Source: Clostridia bacterium
Lineage (GTDB): Bacteria; Bacillota; Clostridia; Oscillospirales; CAG-382
Length of the DNA: 64,000 bases
Reading direction: 5' to 3'
Assembly: GCA_017447445.1 (NCBI GenBank)
Contig: JAFSNK010000021.1
Span: forward strand, 103,390 to 167,389
In this document: positions 10,046-19,681 of the stretch, in pieces
Layout: every line of letters begins with the position of its first letter
Numbering within the stretch: the stretch's first letter is position 1
The notes under the pieces: model-generated
What the model was told of the DNA's origin: nothing
Databases searched by the model: none
What the model saw: only the letters and a program-made list of their open reading frames with translations
Translations under genes and position numbers: made by a program

Positions 10046-11218
10046 TCAGATAACGGCGGCGAGCCGCTTCACGCCCTCGACGATCTCCTCGTCGCTCGGG
10101 GTGGAGTAATTCAGGCGCACAGAATCCGAAAAACCGCCCTGCACGGGGTTGAAGCTCGATCCCGTAACGACGGCGACCTTGTTCGCGATAGCTCTTTTGG
10201 CGATCTCGTCGCCGTTGCCGCCCTTTACGGTGAGCCATATGAACAGACCGCCCTCGGGGCGCGTGAATTCCGCTTTCCCGGCGATATGCCCGTCAAGCTC
10301 TGAAAGCATGAGCTCGCATTTGGCACGGTAAAGAGCGCGTATCGATCTTATATGGTCGTCCAGCCTGTATCTTTCTATGAACTCGGAAGCGAGTATCTGG
10401 AAGAACAGGTTGGTATGCACGTCGTTCACCTGTTTTACCACGACGACTTTTTGTATAAGTTCCTTCGGTCCGCAAAGGAAGCCGACTCGCATTCCGGCGG
10501 ACAGTATTTTGGAAAACGAGGAGCAGTATACGACACGCCCGTCCGTATCAAGCGACTTTATCGTCGGCACGTCAGTCCCGGCAAAGCGAAGCTCGCCGTA
10601 CGGGTTGTCCTCGAGTATCACCGCGCCGTATTTTTTCGCAAGCGCAAGTATCGCGCGGCGCTTTTCGAGCGAAGTGGTGATCCCGGCAGGGTTCTGGAAC
10701 GTGGGGATGACGTATATAAGCTTTGTGTTCGGATTTGCTTTTAAAGCCGATTCAAGCGCTTCGACGTTCATTCCGTCGCGGTCGAGATCCACGCCGACAA
10801 GATGTGCGTTATAAGAACGGAAAGCGTTCAGCGCGCCGATAAAGCTCGGGTTTTCGCAAATCACTGTGTCGCCCTCGTTCAGCAACACCTTCGCGGTGAG
10901 GTCTATCCCCTGCTGGCCGCCGGTCGTTATTATCGTTTCATCGTCCGCGGTGCCGGTGTTGAACTTTGCGCGCAGTCGCTCCGCCACCTGTTCGCGCAGA
11001 CGGGGATACCCTTCTGTAATGCCGTACTGCAAAGCGAACGCCGCATTATTTGCGAATATATCGTTTGCAATCGCGTGCATTTTCTCCACCGGGAAAGAAA
11101 GCGGCGAAGGGTTTCCCGCGGCGAAGGAGATAATGCTTTTATCCGTGAGCGACTTGAATATTTCGCGTATCGCGGAGGGTTTCATCCCGCTGACTTTATC
11201 CGAAAAAACGTATTCCAT
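10046..11218 (-). CDS. PLP-dependent aminotransferase, class I/II
   Basis: Fold-type I aminotransferase of the PLP-dependent 2-aminoadipate/valine aminotransferase-like group. The PLP-binding lysine is Lys237 in SSFSKILSAGMRVG, the cofactor-clamping NP is in TFQNPAG (about 173-179), and DNPY at about 204-207 provides the Asp and Tyr that contact PLP. The C-terminal substrate arginine lies in SVRLNYS. There is no MocR-type HTH domain. Start taken at ATG 11218 (390 residues, GGAG upstream); the longer reading to 11305 would place coding sequence over the promoter. The amino-acid substrate cannot be told from sequence. Confidence 0.88.
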   Translation of the reverse strand: MEYVFSDKVSGMKPSAIREIFKSLTDKSIISFAAGNPSPLSFPVEKMHAIANDIFANNAAFALQYGITEGYPRLREQVAERLRAKFNTGTADDETIITTGGQQGIDLTAKVLLNEGDTVICENPSFIGALNAFRSYNAHLVGVDLDRDGMNVEALESALKANPNTKLIYVIPTFQNPAGITTSLEKRRAILALAKKYGAVILEDNPYGELRFAGTDVPTIKSLDTDGRVVYCSSFSKILSAGMRVGFLCGPKELIQKVVVVKQVNDVHTNLFFQILASEFIERYRLDDHIRSIRALYRAKCELMLSELDGHIAGKAEFTRPEGGLFIWLTVKGGNGDEIAKRAIANKVAVVTGSSFNPVQGGFSDSVRLNYSTPSDEEIVEGVKRLAAVI

Positions 11219-11254
11219 AGTTATAGTACTCCAATCATACACACTATATTTTGT

Positions 11255-11283
11255 ATTATAACACATTATTTTCCGCATTTCAA
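11255..11283 (-). promoter_or_regulatory. Sigma-A promoter of the aminotransferase-trpS-parE-parC run
   Basis: Minus strand -35 TTGAAA (11278-11283), 17-base spacer, -10 TATAAT (11255-11260), about 37 bases before the ATG. It is divergent from the pduL promoter. Confidence 0.8.
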
Positions 11284-11304
11284 CACAAATTTTTGAAAAA
11301 AGCA

Positions 11305-11333
11305 TTTACAAACGCGATGTTTTGTTATATAAT
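11305..11333 (+). promoter_or_regulatory. Sigma-A promoter of pduL
   Basis: -35 TTTACA (11305-11310), 17-base spacer, -10 TATAAT (11328-11333), placing the start of transcription near 11340 and leaving a short leader before the AGG ribosome-binding site and the ATG at 11370. Confidence 0.8.
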
Positions 11334-11369
11334 CTTTTATGCAAATAAAATCACTTTACGAGGTAATAT

Positions 11370-11945
11370 ATGGAAAACAGGATTTTAGTCGAAACTTCCG
11401 CAAGACACGTGCACCTTACCGAAGAGGATATCGAACGCCTGCTCGGCAAAGGCAACAACATCACCGTTAAAAAAATGCTCTCACAGCCCGGCCAGTTCGC
11501 CAGCAACGAAAGGATATCCCTCGTCGGCCCGAAGAACACTATCAACAACGTTCTTATACTCGGCCCCGCGCGCAAAGCCACTCAGGTCGAGATCTCGCTT
11601 ACCGACGCACGCACGCTTGGCGTTACCGCGCTTGTGCGCGAATCGGGCGATATCGAAGGCACCTGTGGCATAAAGCTTGTAGGTCCCGCCGGTGAAATAG
11701 AGATCGACAAGGGCGTTATCGCCGCGAAACGTCACATCCATCTCGATCCGGAGTCCGCGCGTGAGCTCGGTGTCGAAGACAAACAGATCGTCTCCGCAAA
11801 AATAGATACCGAAGGCCGCTCGCTCATATTCGGCGACGTGGTGATTCGCGTCAGCAAGAAATTCCTGCCCGCTATGCATATCGATACGGACGAATCCAAC
11901 GCCGCCGGCTGCTCGGGCGAGGTCTGGTGCGAGATAATCAAATAA
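11370..11945 (+). CDS. pduL: PduL-type phosphate acyltransferase (phosphotransacylase)
   Basis: Interconverts acyl-CoA and acyl phosphate (acetyl or propanoyl), feeding an acyl kinase for ATP synthesis. The 191 residues contain both zinc-binding motifs of the family: ARHVHL (His13, His15) and KRHIHL (His122, His124), in two beta-barrel repeats. The N-terminus starts directly at the catalytic fold, with no microcompartment-targeting extension, and no shell-protein genes lie nearby, so a cytosolic role replacing classical Pta is likely. It is a single-gene transcript with its own promoter and terminator. Confidence 0.92.
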   Translation: MENRILVETSARHVHLTEEDIERLLGKGNNITVKKMLSQPGQFASNERISLVGPKNTINNVLILGPARKATQVEISLTDARTLGVTALVRESGDIEGTCGIKLVGPAGEIEIDKGVIAAKRHIHLDPESARELGVEDKQIVSAKIDTEGRSLIFGDVVIRVSKKFLPAMHIDTDESNAAGCSGEVWCEIIK

Positions 11946-11966
11946 AAAGCTTTACGGAATAACAAT

Positions 11967-12005
11967 ACCGGGATCGCTGTTTAAGCGGTCCCGGTGTTTT
12001 TGTTT
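11967..12005 (+). terminator. Rho-independent terminator after pduL
   Basis: Stem ACCGGGATCGC / GCGGTCCCGGT (one G-U pair, 7-base loop, 11967-11995) followed by a GTTTTTGTTTTT tract. It lies between convergent genes. Confidence 0.9.
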
Positions 12006-12013
12006 TTCTGTTT

Positions 12014-14134
12014 TCAGGCGTTTATATTCTTTTCGAAAGTAAGAATATTCTTATCGTCTTTACGTTCGTAACGAATCGAATCGGTATAGTTCTTCGCCAT
12101 AAATATCCCCAGCCCGCCGATAGGACGGTCATCCGCGGACAGCGTTATATCCGGGTCGGGCTTGGCAAGCGGATCGTAGGGCTTGCCGCCGTCGATGAAG
12201 GTGATAACGGCGCGGTCGGGATCGCTTTTATGCTCGAAGCGCAGCGTGACCTTTCCGGTATCCGGATTATACGCGTAATGCGCTATATTCACAAACAGCT
12301 CCTCCGCCGAAACGTCTATCTGCATCTTCGTCTTCGGTCCGCAGCCGAGCCGTTCAAGCCGTTCGTCGATAAAAGCAAGTGCTTCGGAGAGGGTTTCGTC
12401 CGTCGCGTCGAGCGTCAACTCGTCCGCGTCGCCCCCATTGCCGCCCTCGGGAGAGCCGAAATAACTGAAAGCCATCATTGTGATATCGTCGAACTGCGGT
12501 GCGTCGCCGACGAAATCGTCGATCCACTCGCGCACGTTGCGAAGAAGCGCTTTCGGCGTCGCAGTCACGTTGTGGTTGAGCGATGCCAACATCCGTTTTT
12601 CGCCGAACAGTTCGTTCGAAGCGTCCGTCGCCTCCGGGACGCCGTCCGTATAAACGAACAAACTGTCGCCCGGATGAAGCTCGAACTCGTGCTCCTTGAA
12701 CCTGACGCCCTCCATTGTCGCCACAGCGGGCGAATGGCGGTATTTCACAAGCTCGTATTCGCATCCCGCGCGGCGGATCGCGGGATGCTCATGACCTGCG
12801 TTTGCGGCGATACCCCGCCCGGTCGATATTTCGATGATCGCGAGCCAGACGGTGACGAAAAGCTCCGCTTCGTTGCCCTCGCAAAGCTGTTCGTTGACGT
12901 TTTTAAGGATCTCCGCGGGGCTCTCGCCGAGCTGGGCGCGGTTTTTGATAAGCGTCTTCGCGATGACCATAAAGAGCGCCGCCGGGACTCCCTTGCCGGA
13001 TACGTCAGCCATTACGAGTGCAATATGGTCGTCGTCCACGAGGAAGAAATCGTAGAAATCGCCGCCGACCTCTTTGGCGGGATCCATAGATGCGTAAAGA
13101 TCGAATTCTTTTCTGTCCGGGAAAGCCGGGAAGATCCGGGGCAGCATATCCGCCTGGATCTGAGTTGCGACGTTCAGCTCCGCGCCGATGCGTTCTTTTT
13201 CGGCGGTCACTGCGGTAAGGTTGGCGATATAGCTGTTGATATCGCGCTCCATCTGTTTGACGGAATCGCATAGCGTTTCCACTTCGTCGCCGGTCCTGAT
13301 ATTCAGCTTGGATATAGCGGAACCGGACTTCTGTTCGCCGTCGCGGTCCTGTATGAAGGAACGCGCCGCGTCCGAAAGCTGATTGATGGGCCTTATCAGC
13401 GCCTTGACGATGCCGAAAAGGATGAGCGCGATCAACGCAATGACGGCTATCCCCATAAATATGATAACGCTGCGCAGATAATCGGCTCGGTCCTGCATAA
13501 TGTCGTCCATTGAAATGTCGACCCCGACAAGCGCGACCGGGGTACCTTTACTGTCCCTCACCGGCTCCATCGAAGTACAGAGCCATCCGTAGGTGTCGTT
13601 CGTGATGAACGCCGGGATGCCTTCCTCGGGATGCTCCGTTTCCTTTGTCGGGCCCGAGACCCCGTGCGTGGTCCCCAGCTGGCATTGTTCGCTCGACGTG
13701 TCGGCGTCCATGATGTAAGTACATTCATCGCCGTCCAGCTTCTGCACGTAAAGATAGGTGATGCCGTTGCTGTCCTTTATATCGAACAGGATATTGAGCA
13801 TACGGAGGTAATCGTCGTCCTTCAGGGCGTTTGCTTTCGCATCGTATTCAGCGCGGTAGTTTTCGTCGTTCTGATACTTCTCTTCGTCGTATTCCCCGAT
13901 CTGCTTGACTTCGTTATAATAGCGGACGAGCGCCTCTGGATCGAGCTGGGACGCCGCTGTCTTTGCGAGATTGGACGTCAGAGTTTTATAGTGATCGTCC
14001 ATCGTATCGCTGTATACGTTGTAGCTTATCGTCACCGCGATCGCGGACAGGATCAGGGCTGCAATGATGATCACCGCGACGGTTTTGAAGCGGAGTGAGA
14101 CCACGCGATTTTTTCTTTTTTTACTTTGATTCAT
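12014..14134 (-). CDS. Membrane PP2C/SpoIIE-type phosphatase with HAMP and C-terminal RsbW-like ATPase domain
   Basis: Predicted sensor phosphatase of a partner-switching type. Order over 706 residues: an N-terminal membrane helix (about 20-42), an extracytoplasmic sensor region (about 45-220), a second helix (about 222-245), HAMP (about 245-300), a PP2C core with EVGGDFYDFF, DVSGKGVPAAL and YTDGVPEA metal-site motifs, then a HATPase_c_2 domain (about 575-706) with SAEELFVNIAHYA and GGLGIFMAK boxes. Phosphatase and anti-sigma-like kinase domains thus share one chain. Start is set at ATG 14134, because the upstream in-frame ATG at 14146 sits inside the AAAGGATG ribosome-binding site. Last gene of a four-gene operon, 16 bases after the GNAT gene. 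Confidence 0.88.
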   Translation of the reverse strand: MNQSKKRKNRVVSLRFKTVAVIIIAALILSAIAVTISYNVYSDTMDDHYKTLTSNLAKTAASQLDPEALVRYYNEVKQIGEYDEEKYQNDENYRAEYDAKANALKDDDYLRMLNILFDIKDSNGITYLYVQKLDGDECTYIMDADTSSEQCQLGTTHGVSGPTKETEHPEEGIPAFITNDTYGWLCTSMEPVRDSKGTPVALVGVDISMDDIMQDRADYLRSVIIFMGIAVIALIALILFGIVKALIRPINQLSDAARSFIQDRDGEQKSGSAISKLNIRTGDEVETLCDSVKQMERDINSYIANLTAVTAEKERIGAELNVATQIQADMLPRIFPAFPDRKEFDLYASMDPAKEVGGDFYDFFLVDDDHIALVMADVSGKGVPAALFMVIAKTLIKNRAQLGESPAEILKNVNEQLCEGNEAELFVTVWLAIIEISTGRGIAANAGHEHPAIRRAGCEYELVKYRHSPAVATMEGVRFKEHEFELHPGDSLFVYTDGVPEATDASNELFGEKRMLASLNHNVTATPKALLRNVREWIDDFVGDAPQFDDITMMAFSYFGSPEGGNGGDADELTLDATDETLSEALAFIDERLERLGCGPKTKMQIDVSAEELFVNIAHYAYNPDTGKVTLRFEHKSDPDRAVITFIDGGKPYDPLAKPDPDITLSADDRPIGGLGIFMAKNYTDSIRYERKDDKNILTFEKNINA

Positions 14135-14150
14135 TTTGATCGTCATCCTT

Positions 14151-14990
14151 TCAGAAAAGAAGTAGGTTGGCGTAAGTATGCTTCAGAGGAGCGTTGAATA
14201 CAAAAGAGGATATGACTGTCGGATCCTCGCCGACCGCGTCTTCGGGCAGGTAAACCTCGAGACGTGCTACGCCGAACGTTTTGCACAGAGCAAAAGAAAC
14301 CGACCGCAGCTCTTCGGGACCGAGATCAGTCTCGGTGATACGCAGAACGTTTCCCGAGGGGCAAGCCATCAAAAAATGCACGTTTTCGTCAAATTTGAGC
14401 GCCAGCGTCCGACCACCGCAGAAAGCGTTTTCATCTACGCACCAGCGGACGTGGGCGTCAGGCCATTTCACAAAAGGACGTCCGGAAAAGGCGCGGTCGC
14501 GCAGACGGTTGTATTCTTCCGGGGCAAGCGAAGAAAAGGCGATATCCTTACGCCCGTCTTCTCCCGGTCCCGCCGTGAAAATACTGAAGCGGCTGTCCTC
14601 GGCAAAGCCAAGCGCGGAATAATAGCCGGTCAGCGCGGGAGAGGGCTTCAAAAACAGACCGTACCCGTTTTCTTTCGCCGAACCGGCGGCAAGATCGATC
14701 AGCGAGCGCAGATAGCCCTTGCAGCGGCAGTCGGAACGGGTCCCTGCCGCGTATATAAAACGAACGGGATACTCGTCAGCGCCGTCAGCAAACGAAGCGT
14801 CCATCAGATGGATCATGCTGACGGGTCTTTGGTTCAGGGTATAGACCGGAACGCTTATACGGTTGAAATTCTCGCGGTAAAAAAAGCGGATATATTCTTC
14901 TGAATCGTCAAAACAGGATCGCCAAAGCTTTATCAGCTCCGGAAGATCCTCTTCGGTCGCGAGGCGAATATCGGATGGCAAAGCAGTCAC
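14151..14990 (-). CDS. GNAT-family acetyltransferase
   Basis: Predicted acyl-CoA-dependent N-acetyltransferase, 279 residues. The N-terminal half has the GNAT fold, beginning IRLATEEDLPELIKLW, with the CoA-loop region RSDCRCKGYLRSLIDLA (about 85-102) resembling the R/Q-x-x-G-x-G/A pattern, then the GLFLKPSPALTGYYSALGF strand-helix. The C-terminal half (about 150-279) looks like a second, degenerate GNAT or sterol-carrier-like domain as in Eis-type proteins. Translation starts at GTG 14990, overlapping the TGA of the MATE gene by four bases (GTGA), so it is coupled. The acceptor is unknown. Confidence 0.75.
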   Translation of the reverse strand: MTALPSDIRLATEEDLPELIKLWRSCFDDSEEYIRFFYRENFNRISVPVYTLNQRPVSMIHLMDASFADGADEYPVRFIYAAGTRSDCRCKGYLRSLIDLAAGSAKENGYGLFLKPSPALTGYYSALGFAEDSRFSIFTAGPGEDGRKDIAFSSLAPEEYNRLRDRAFSGRPFVKWPDAHVRWCVDENAFCGGRTLALKFDENVHFLMACPSGNVLRITETDLGPEELRSVSFALCKTFGVARLEVYLPEDAVGEDPTVISSFVFNAPLKHTYANLLLF

Positions 14991-16726
14991 ACCTCCACCG
15001 TGAGCGTATTGAAACCGGCGTACCGGCGGTAAAAGAACCGCTTGGATTTCGCTTTTACCATCTGGATACCGAGCGACGCCAGATTTTCGTCATTTTCATA
15101 ATCCTGTCCCGTTTTCATTGCGAAGGGATTGAAGTTGACGGCGTTGTCGCGCATATGAAGCACCGTCGTTCCGTCTTTTTCAAGAGAAAGAGTCAGCTGT
15201 ATATATTCGTCTCCTTCTTTGCGAAAAGCGTTTTCTATGATCGCCTGACAAACCTCTTCCACGCACATTGTAATGCAGTAGATCTGTTTCGGCGAAGCGC
15301 CGTTTTCCTCGCAGAACGCTTCCGCCTTCTCTATCAATTTTGAAACGTCGGTTGTGTTTGTATCGAGAAGATAGGAAAAAACTACGTGGGAAACAGGCTG
15401 CTTCTTTTTACGGCAAACCGGGACCCAGATGGCGATCGACGCAAGCTCCGTTGCGAGAAAAACGAACCAAAACCACTTGAGGTCGAACAAAGAGAGGATC
15501 AAAGCAAATACGGTGAAGCATACAAAGGTGCGCAGCTGGTTGATCAGGAAAACGGCCTTTTCCCGCTCGATAGACTGGAAGCAGGCGCTCCACACTATGC
15601 TCATTCCGGCGGGTATCACCGAAAGGCAGAACAACCTCACGGCAAACGCGCCGTCCGACACAGCGCCGCCCGTAAGCCCGAATATGGCGCATACCGACGG
15701 AGCAAAAACAGCAAACAGCGCCGAAATCACAGCGCCCGCTATAGCGCCCGTGCAGACCGCGAGCCGCATCACGCGCCTGACGGCGTCTTTATTGCGCTCC
15801 GCGGAAAAGGTGCCGCACAGGGGTTGAACGGTATCCCCGAGGGCGAAATAGATCGCAAGCGCCAGATAGGACACGTTCTGTACGACGTTGAACTGCGCGA
15901 GCGAAGTCTCCCCGCCGATACGCAGCAGTATGTTGTTCACGATAAGCAGCGCGGCGAACTGTCCGATATACCCGAACGAGGATGCGGTCCCCGTTTTAAG
16001 GACAGAAAATATCAACTTGAAGTCGGGTTTTACAAAGCGGAAACGAAGTATCGCCCATTTCCGGGTGAAGTGGAGCATAAAAATGCATATCCCCACCGCT
16101 TTGCCCAGTACCGTGGCGATGATGGCACCCCGAACGTCCATTTTGAAGCCGAGGATAAACAACGCGCTTGCGGCGACGTCGGTCAGATAACCGATGACGT
16201 AGCCCGCGCTCGCGAGCTTTTCGTTATCGTCGCATCGCACGCAATAATAAAGCAGAAAGTACAGGAACGTAAGCGGCGCGCCGATAAACATTATCTGCAG
16301 ATATTCTTTCGCGTAATTCCACAGCTCTCCGTCCGGCTCTCCGGCGCCGAGCATACGCAGGACGTACGGCATAAGTATAATGCCGAGCGCGCCGATCAAC
16401 ACGCTTACAAACAGGGCAAAAACGAGCATCTGGGAGAATATTTCCACTCCCTGCTTTGCCTTTCCCCTGCCCAAAGCCCTTGTGTAATGCACCGAGGTGC
16501 CTACGGCTATGCCTATATCGAGCACGTTATAGATCATATAGACCGGGGCGACCAGCGACATAGTCGCTAGTCCGATCTTACCGATCCGTATTCCGACGAA
16601 CAACGCGTCCGCGATATCGCCGAGTGCCAGCCCGAGCGCGGAAAAAAGAGTCGGCCAGAAAAGCCGCCGGAACATACGGTCGGTAAACGATTTGGTTTTT
16701 ATCGCAGTCGATGCGTTGCCGTTCAT
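14987..16726 (-). CDS. MATE-family transporter fused to an RsbW-like HATPase domain
   Basis: Residues about 15-435 form a multidrug and toxin extrusion (MATE) transporter with roughly twelve membrane helices. Residues about 445-579 are a soluble HATPase_c_2 domain of the anti-sigma-kinase type, with an N-box-like VEEVCQAIIENAF, a DNAVNFNPF segment and a GIQMVKA G2-like box. The same layout is seen at the end of the phosphatase two genes downstream. Start at ATG 16726, overlapping the upstream TGA by four bases (ATGA) after AAAGGAAG; the longer reading from 16744 is less likely. A transporter joined to a protein-kinase-like domain is unusual and suggests that transport or signalling is tied to partner switching. 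Confidence 0.88.
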   Translation of the reverse strand: MNGNASTAIKTKSFTDRMFRRLFWPTLFSALGLALGDIADALFVGIRIGKIGLATMSLVAPVYMIYNVLDIGIAVGTSVHYTRALGRGKAKQGVEIFSQMLVFALFVSVLIGALGIILMPYVLRMLGAGEPDGELWNYAKEYLQIMFIGAPLTFLYFLLYYCVRCDDNEKLASAGYVIGYLTDVAASALFILGFKMDVRGAIIATVLGKAVGICIFMLHFTRKWAILRFRFVKPDFKLIFSVLKTGTASSFGYIGQFAALLIVNNILLRIGGETSLAQFNVVQNVSYLALAIYFALGDTVQPLCGTFSAERNKDAVRRVMRLAVCTGAIAGAVISALFAVFAPSVCAIFGLTGGAVSDGAFAVRLFCLSVIPAGMSIVWSACFQSIEREKAVFLINQLRTFVCFTVFALILSLFDLKWFWFVFLATELASIAIWVPVCRKKKQPVSHVVFSYLLDTNTTDVSKLIEKAEAFCEENGASPKQIYCITMCVEEVCQAIIENAFRKEGDEYIQLTLSLEKDGTTVLHMRDNAVNFNPFAMKTGQDYENDENLASLGIQMVKAKSKRFFYRRYAGFNTLTVEV

Positions 16727-17613
16727 CGCGCGCTTCCTTTCCATACGCGGACAAGTTCTTTCGGTCTGCGAAGCAGCTTATGCGTCCGAAGACCGGCAAG
16801 TCCCATATCTTCCTCTGAATCAACTGTTTTCACTTCCGCAGGCAGGGCGCGGTAGAGCATCCATTTGATAAAGCAGTCGCACTGTTTATATAGCACCTTG
16901 CAAAAGCAGATGTCGAATATTTCCGGCGTTATGAAGCAGCCCGCAGCGTACGCGATATCCTCGCCGTCCGCCTTAAAAAGCATTCCCCACATATCCAACG
17001 CGGAAAAATTATTCAGCGCGGTCTCGGCGGCGGCGATATCCGCGGGTCCTCCGCCTGATAACACTTCCGCCCACTTGCGGTTTATCAAAAGAGCCTGTCC
17101 GACGTTTTCTTCGGTCATAAGCTCATACGACCATTCATTCGCTATCGACCTGCCGAGGTTGACTTTATGCCGCAAGCCCTTGTTTTCCTTCCCGGCAAGC
17201 GCGATCTGCGAGTCCTTGTCGTATAGATAAGGAAAATCGTCGCGGCACTCCTCAAAGCAAAATCTGCCGGGATAAGCGTTTTCCAAAAACTCCTTGTCGC
17301 CGTCGCCTATATAATAAAAAGTCGGTGTTTCGCGCTTCAGCAGCGCGTCGATAAGCCGTTTTTTACCGTCTTCCGCACCGCAGGGGAACAAATAAGCGTT
17401 TTCTCCGCGCGCGCCGTATTTTATAAGAAACGCATCGCCGGAAAAACAAATACCGTACCCCTCGCTCTCTTGCCACGAAAACAAAGAAGCAAACGTGTAA
17501 ACGTACAGCGTACTGCCAGAGGCGGCGCGTACCGTCTCTATATCGTCCTTATGCGAAAATGAAATGGGCGAAAACGACAACGTATCCGGGGCTTTCGATG
17601 CGTCAAAGGTCAA
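16723..17613 (-). CDS. DUF2156 (phosphatidylglycerol lysyltransferase-like) protein
   Basis: GNAT-like fold protein of the DUF2156 family, 296 residues, cytoplasmic with no membrane helices. Visible family features are TLYVYTFASLFSWQ near residue 40, the AGKENKGLRHKVN basic segment (about 140-152) and DIAYAAGCF. Soluble members include putative aminoacyl-tRNA-dependent transferases and proteins of unknown role. The start is TTG 17613 behind a strong GGAGG eight bases away. First gene of the four-gene operon that continues into the MATE fusion by a 4-base overlap. Substrate unknown. Confidence 0.78.
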   Translation of the reverse strand: MTFDASKAPDTLSFSPISFSHKDDIETVRAASGSTLYVYTFASLFSWQESEGYGICFSGDAFLIKYGARGENAYLFPCGAEDGKKRLIDALLKRETPTFYYIGDGDKEFLENAYPGRFCFEECRDDFPYLYDKDSQIALAGKENKGLRHKVNLGRSIANEWSYELMTEENVGQALLINRKWAEVLSGGGPADIAAAETALNNFSALDMWGMLFKADGEDIAYAAGCFITPEIFDICFCKVLYKQCDCFIKWMLYRALPAEVKTVDSEEDMGLAGLRTHKLLRRPKELVRVWKGSAR

Positions 17614-17643
17614 ATCAGTATCCTCCGAGTGATTAACTAATTA

Positions 17644-17672
17644 ATTATACCACGGGAATAAGCGAATTTCAA
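17644..17672 (-). promoter_or_regulatory. Sigma-A promoter of the DUF2156-MATE-GNAT-PP2C operon
   Basis: Minus strand -35 TTGAAA (17667-17672), 17-base spacer, -10 TATAAT (17644-17649), about 30 bases upstream of the TTG start. Confidence 0.8.
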
Positions 17673-17712
17673 GTTTTTTTTGTCGTTTTTAAGGCGTCCG
17701 TCGCGAGAATCG

Positions 17713-17760
17713 CAAAATAAAATAACGGCGCGGCGCGTATAAACGCGTTCAGCGCCGTTA
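17713..17760 (-). terminator. Terminator after the Nudix gene
   Basis: On the minus strand TAACGGCGC (17752-17760) pairs with GCGCCGTTA (17723-17731), followed by ATTTTATTTT. Confidence 0.8.
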
Positions 17761-17771
17761 CGGTATGTTAT

Positions 17772-18221
17772 TTACAGCGTTTCACCCGCGTGAAGGCGGC
17801 AATTCAGCTCGAACAGCGCGGTTTTGTTTGAATCCCAGGTAAGCGTTCCAAGCGCTTTTTCATAATCGAGCCAGAAGCATTCGGTATGTTCTTCCGAAAG
17901 GACGATTTCCATGTCGCATCCGTACGCGAAAGCGTATTCGGGAATGACGTAAGTGTGCTTCGGCCAGAATTCAAGATATTTCGGCGAAAAAATACATACC
18001 GGGATATACGCCGTGGAGGTAAGCCGCGTAACTTTCGCGTTTTTCAGCCCGGTCTCCTCGAAGATCTCGCGTACCACCGTTTCACGCGGCGTTTCGCCGT
18101 CTTCCCCGCCGCCGGAAACGAACTGATACTGTCCGTTGTCCGCGCGGTGGAACACGCAGAATTCGTATTTGCCGTTTCTGAACCGGTACGGCAGCGCAAG
18201 CACCTGATAAGGCAGCCGCAT
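17772..18221 (-). CDS. Nudix hydrolase
   Basis: Nudix-family pyrophosphohydrolase, 149 residues. The complete Nudix box runs from Gly-rich residue 37 to about 59 (GGGEDGETPRETVVREIFEE then TGL), giving the REUxEExGU metal-binding helix. The overall look (short, YRFRNGKYEFCVFHR at the start) resembles NudB-type dihydroneopterin-triphosphate or general housecleaning enzymes, but the substrate cannot be assigned. ATG 18221 has a GGAGGTG ribosome-binding site; an upstream in-frame extension to 18260 runs into the enolase terminator and is rejected. Monocistronic, bounded by terminators on both sides. Confidence 0.88.
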   Translation of the reverse strand: MRLPYQVLALPYRFRNGKYEFCVFHRADNGQYQFVSGGGEDGETPRETVVREIFEETGLKNAKVTRLTSTAYIPVCIFSPKYLEFWPKHTYVIPEYAFAYGCDMEIVLSEEHTECFWLDYEKALGTLTWDSNKTALFELNCRLHAGETL

Positions 18222-18240
18222 AATAACACCTCCGTGTAAG

Positions 18241-18268
18241 AAATACCCGCCGGGGCGCACCCGGCGGG
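18241..18268 (-). terminator. Terminator after enolase
   Basis: Minus strand CCCGCCGGG (18260-18268) pairs with CCCGGCGGG (18246-18254) over a 5-base loop, followed by a modest TATTT tract. Confidence 0.8.
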
Positions 18269-18285
18269 CGATAGATCGTTTCTTT

Positions 18286-19593
<1,308 letters not shown>

Positions 19594-19614
19594 TTATTTT
19601 TTTATTACGTTGTA

Positions 19615-19643
19615 ATTATAACATAAGCGTTTTGGGTTTTCAA
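19615..19643 (-). promoter_or_regulatory. Sigma-A promoter of eno
   Basis: Minus strand -35 TTGAAA (19638-19643), 17-base spacer, -10 TATAAT (19615-19620). Confidence 0.8.
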
Positions 19644-19681
19644 CAATCAAAATGAATATATTTCTTTGCTTTTTACGCGTT

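Noticed and set aside
11219-11305. Longer N-terminus for the aminotransferase
   Set aside because: Would place coding sequence over a consensus promoter and lacks a ribosome-binding site.
15386-16570. A 394-codon open frame on the plus strand
   Set aside because: Antisense to the MATE transporter; the charged, repetitive translation is typical of reverse-complemented membrane protein sequence.
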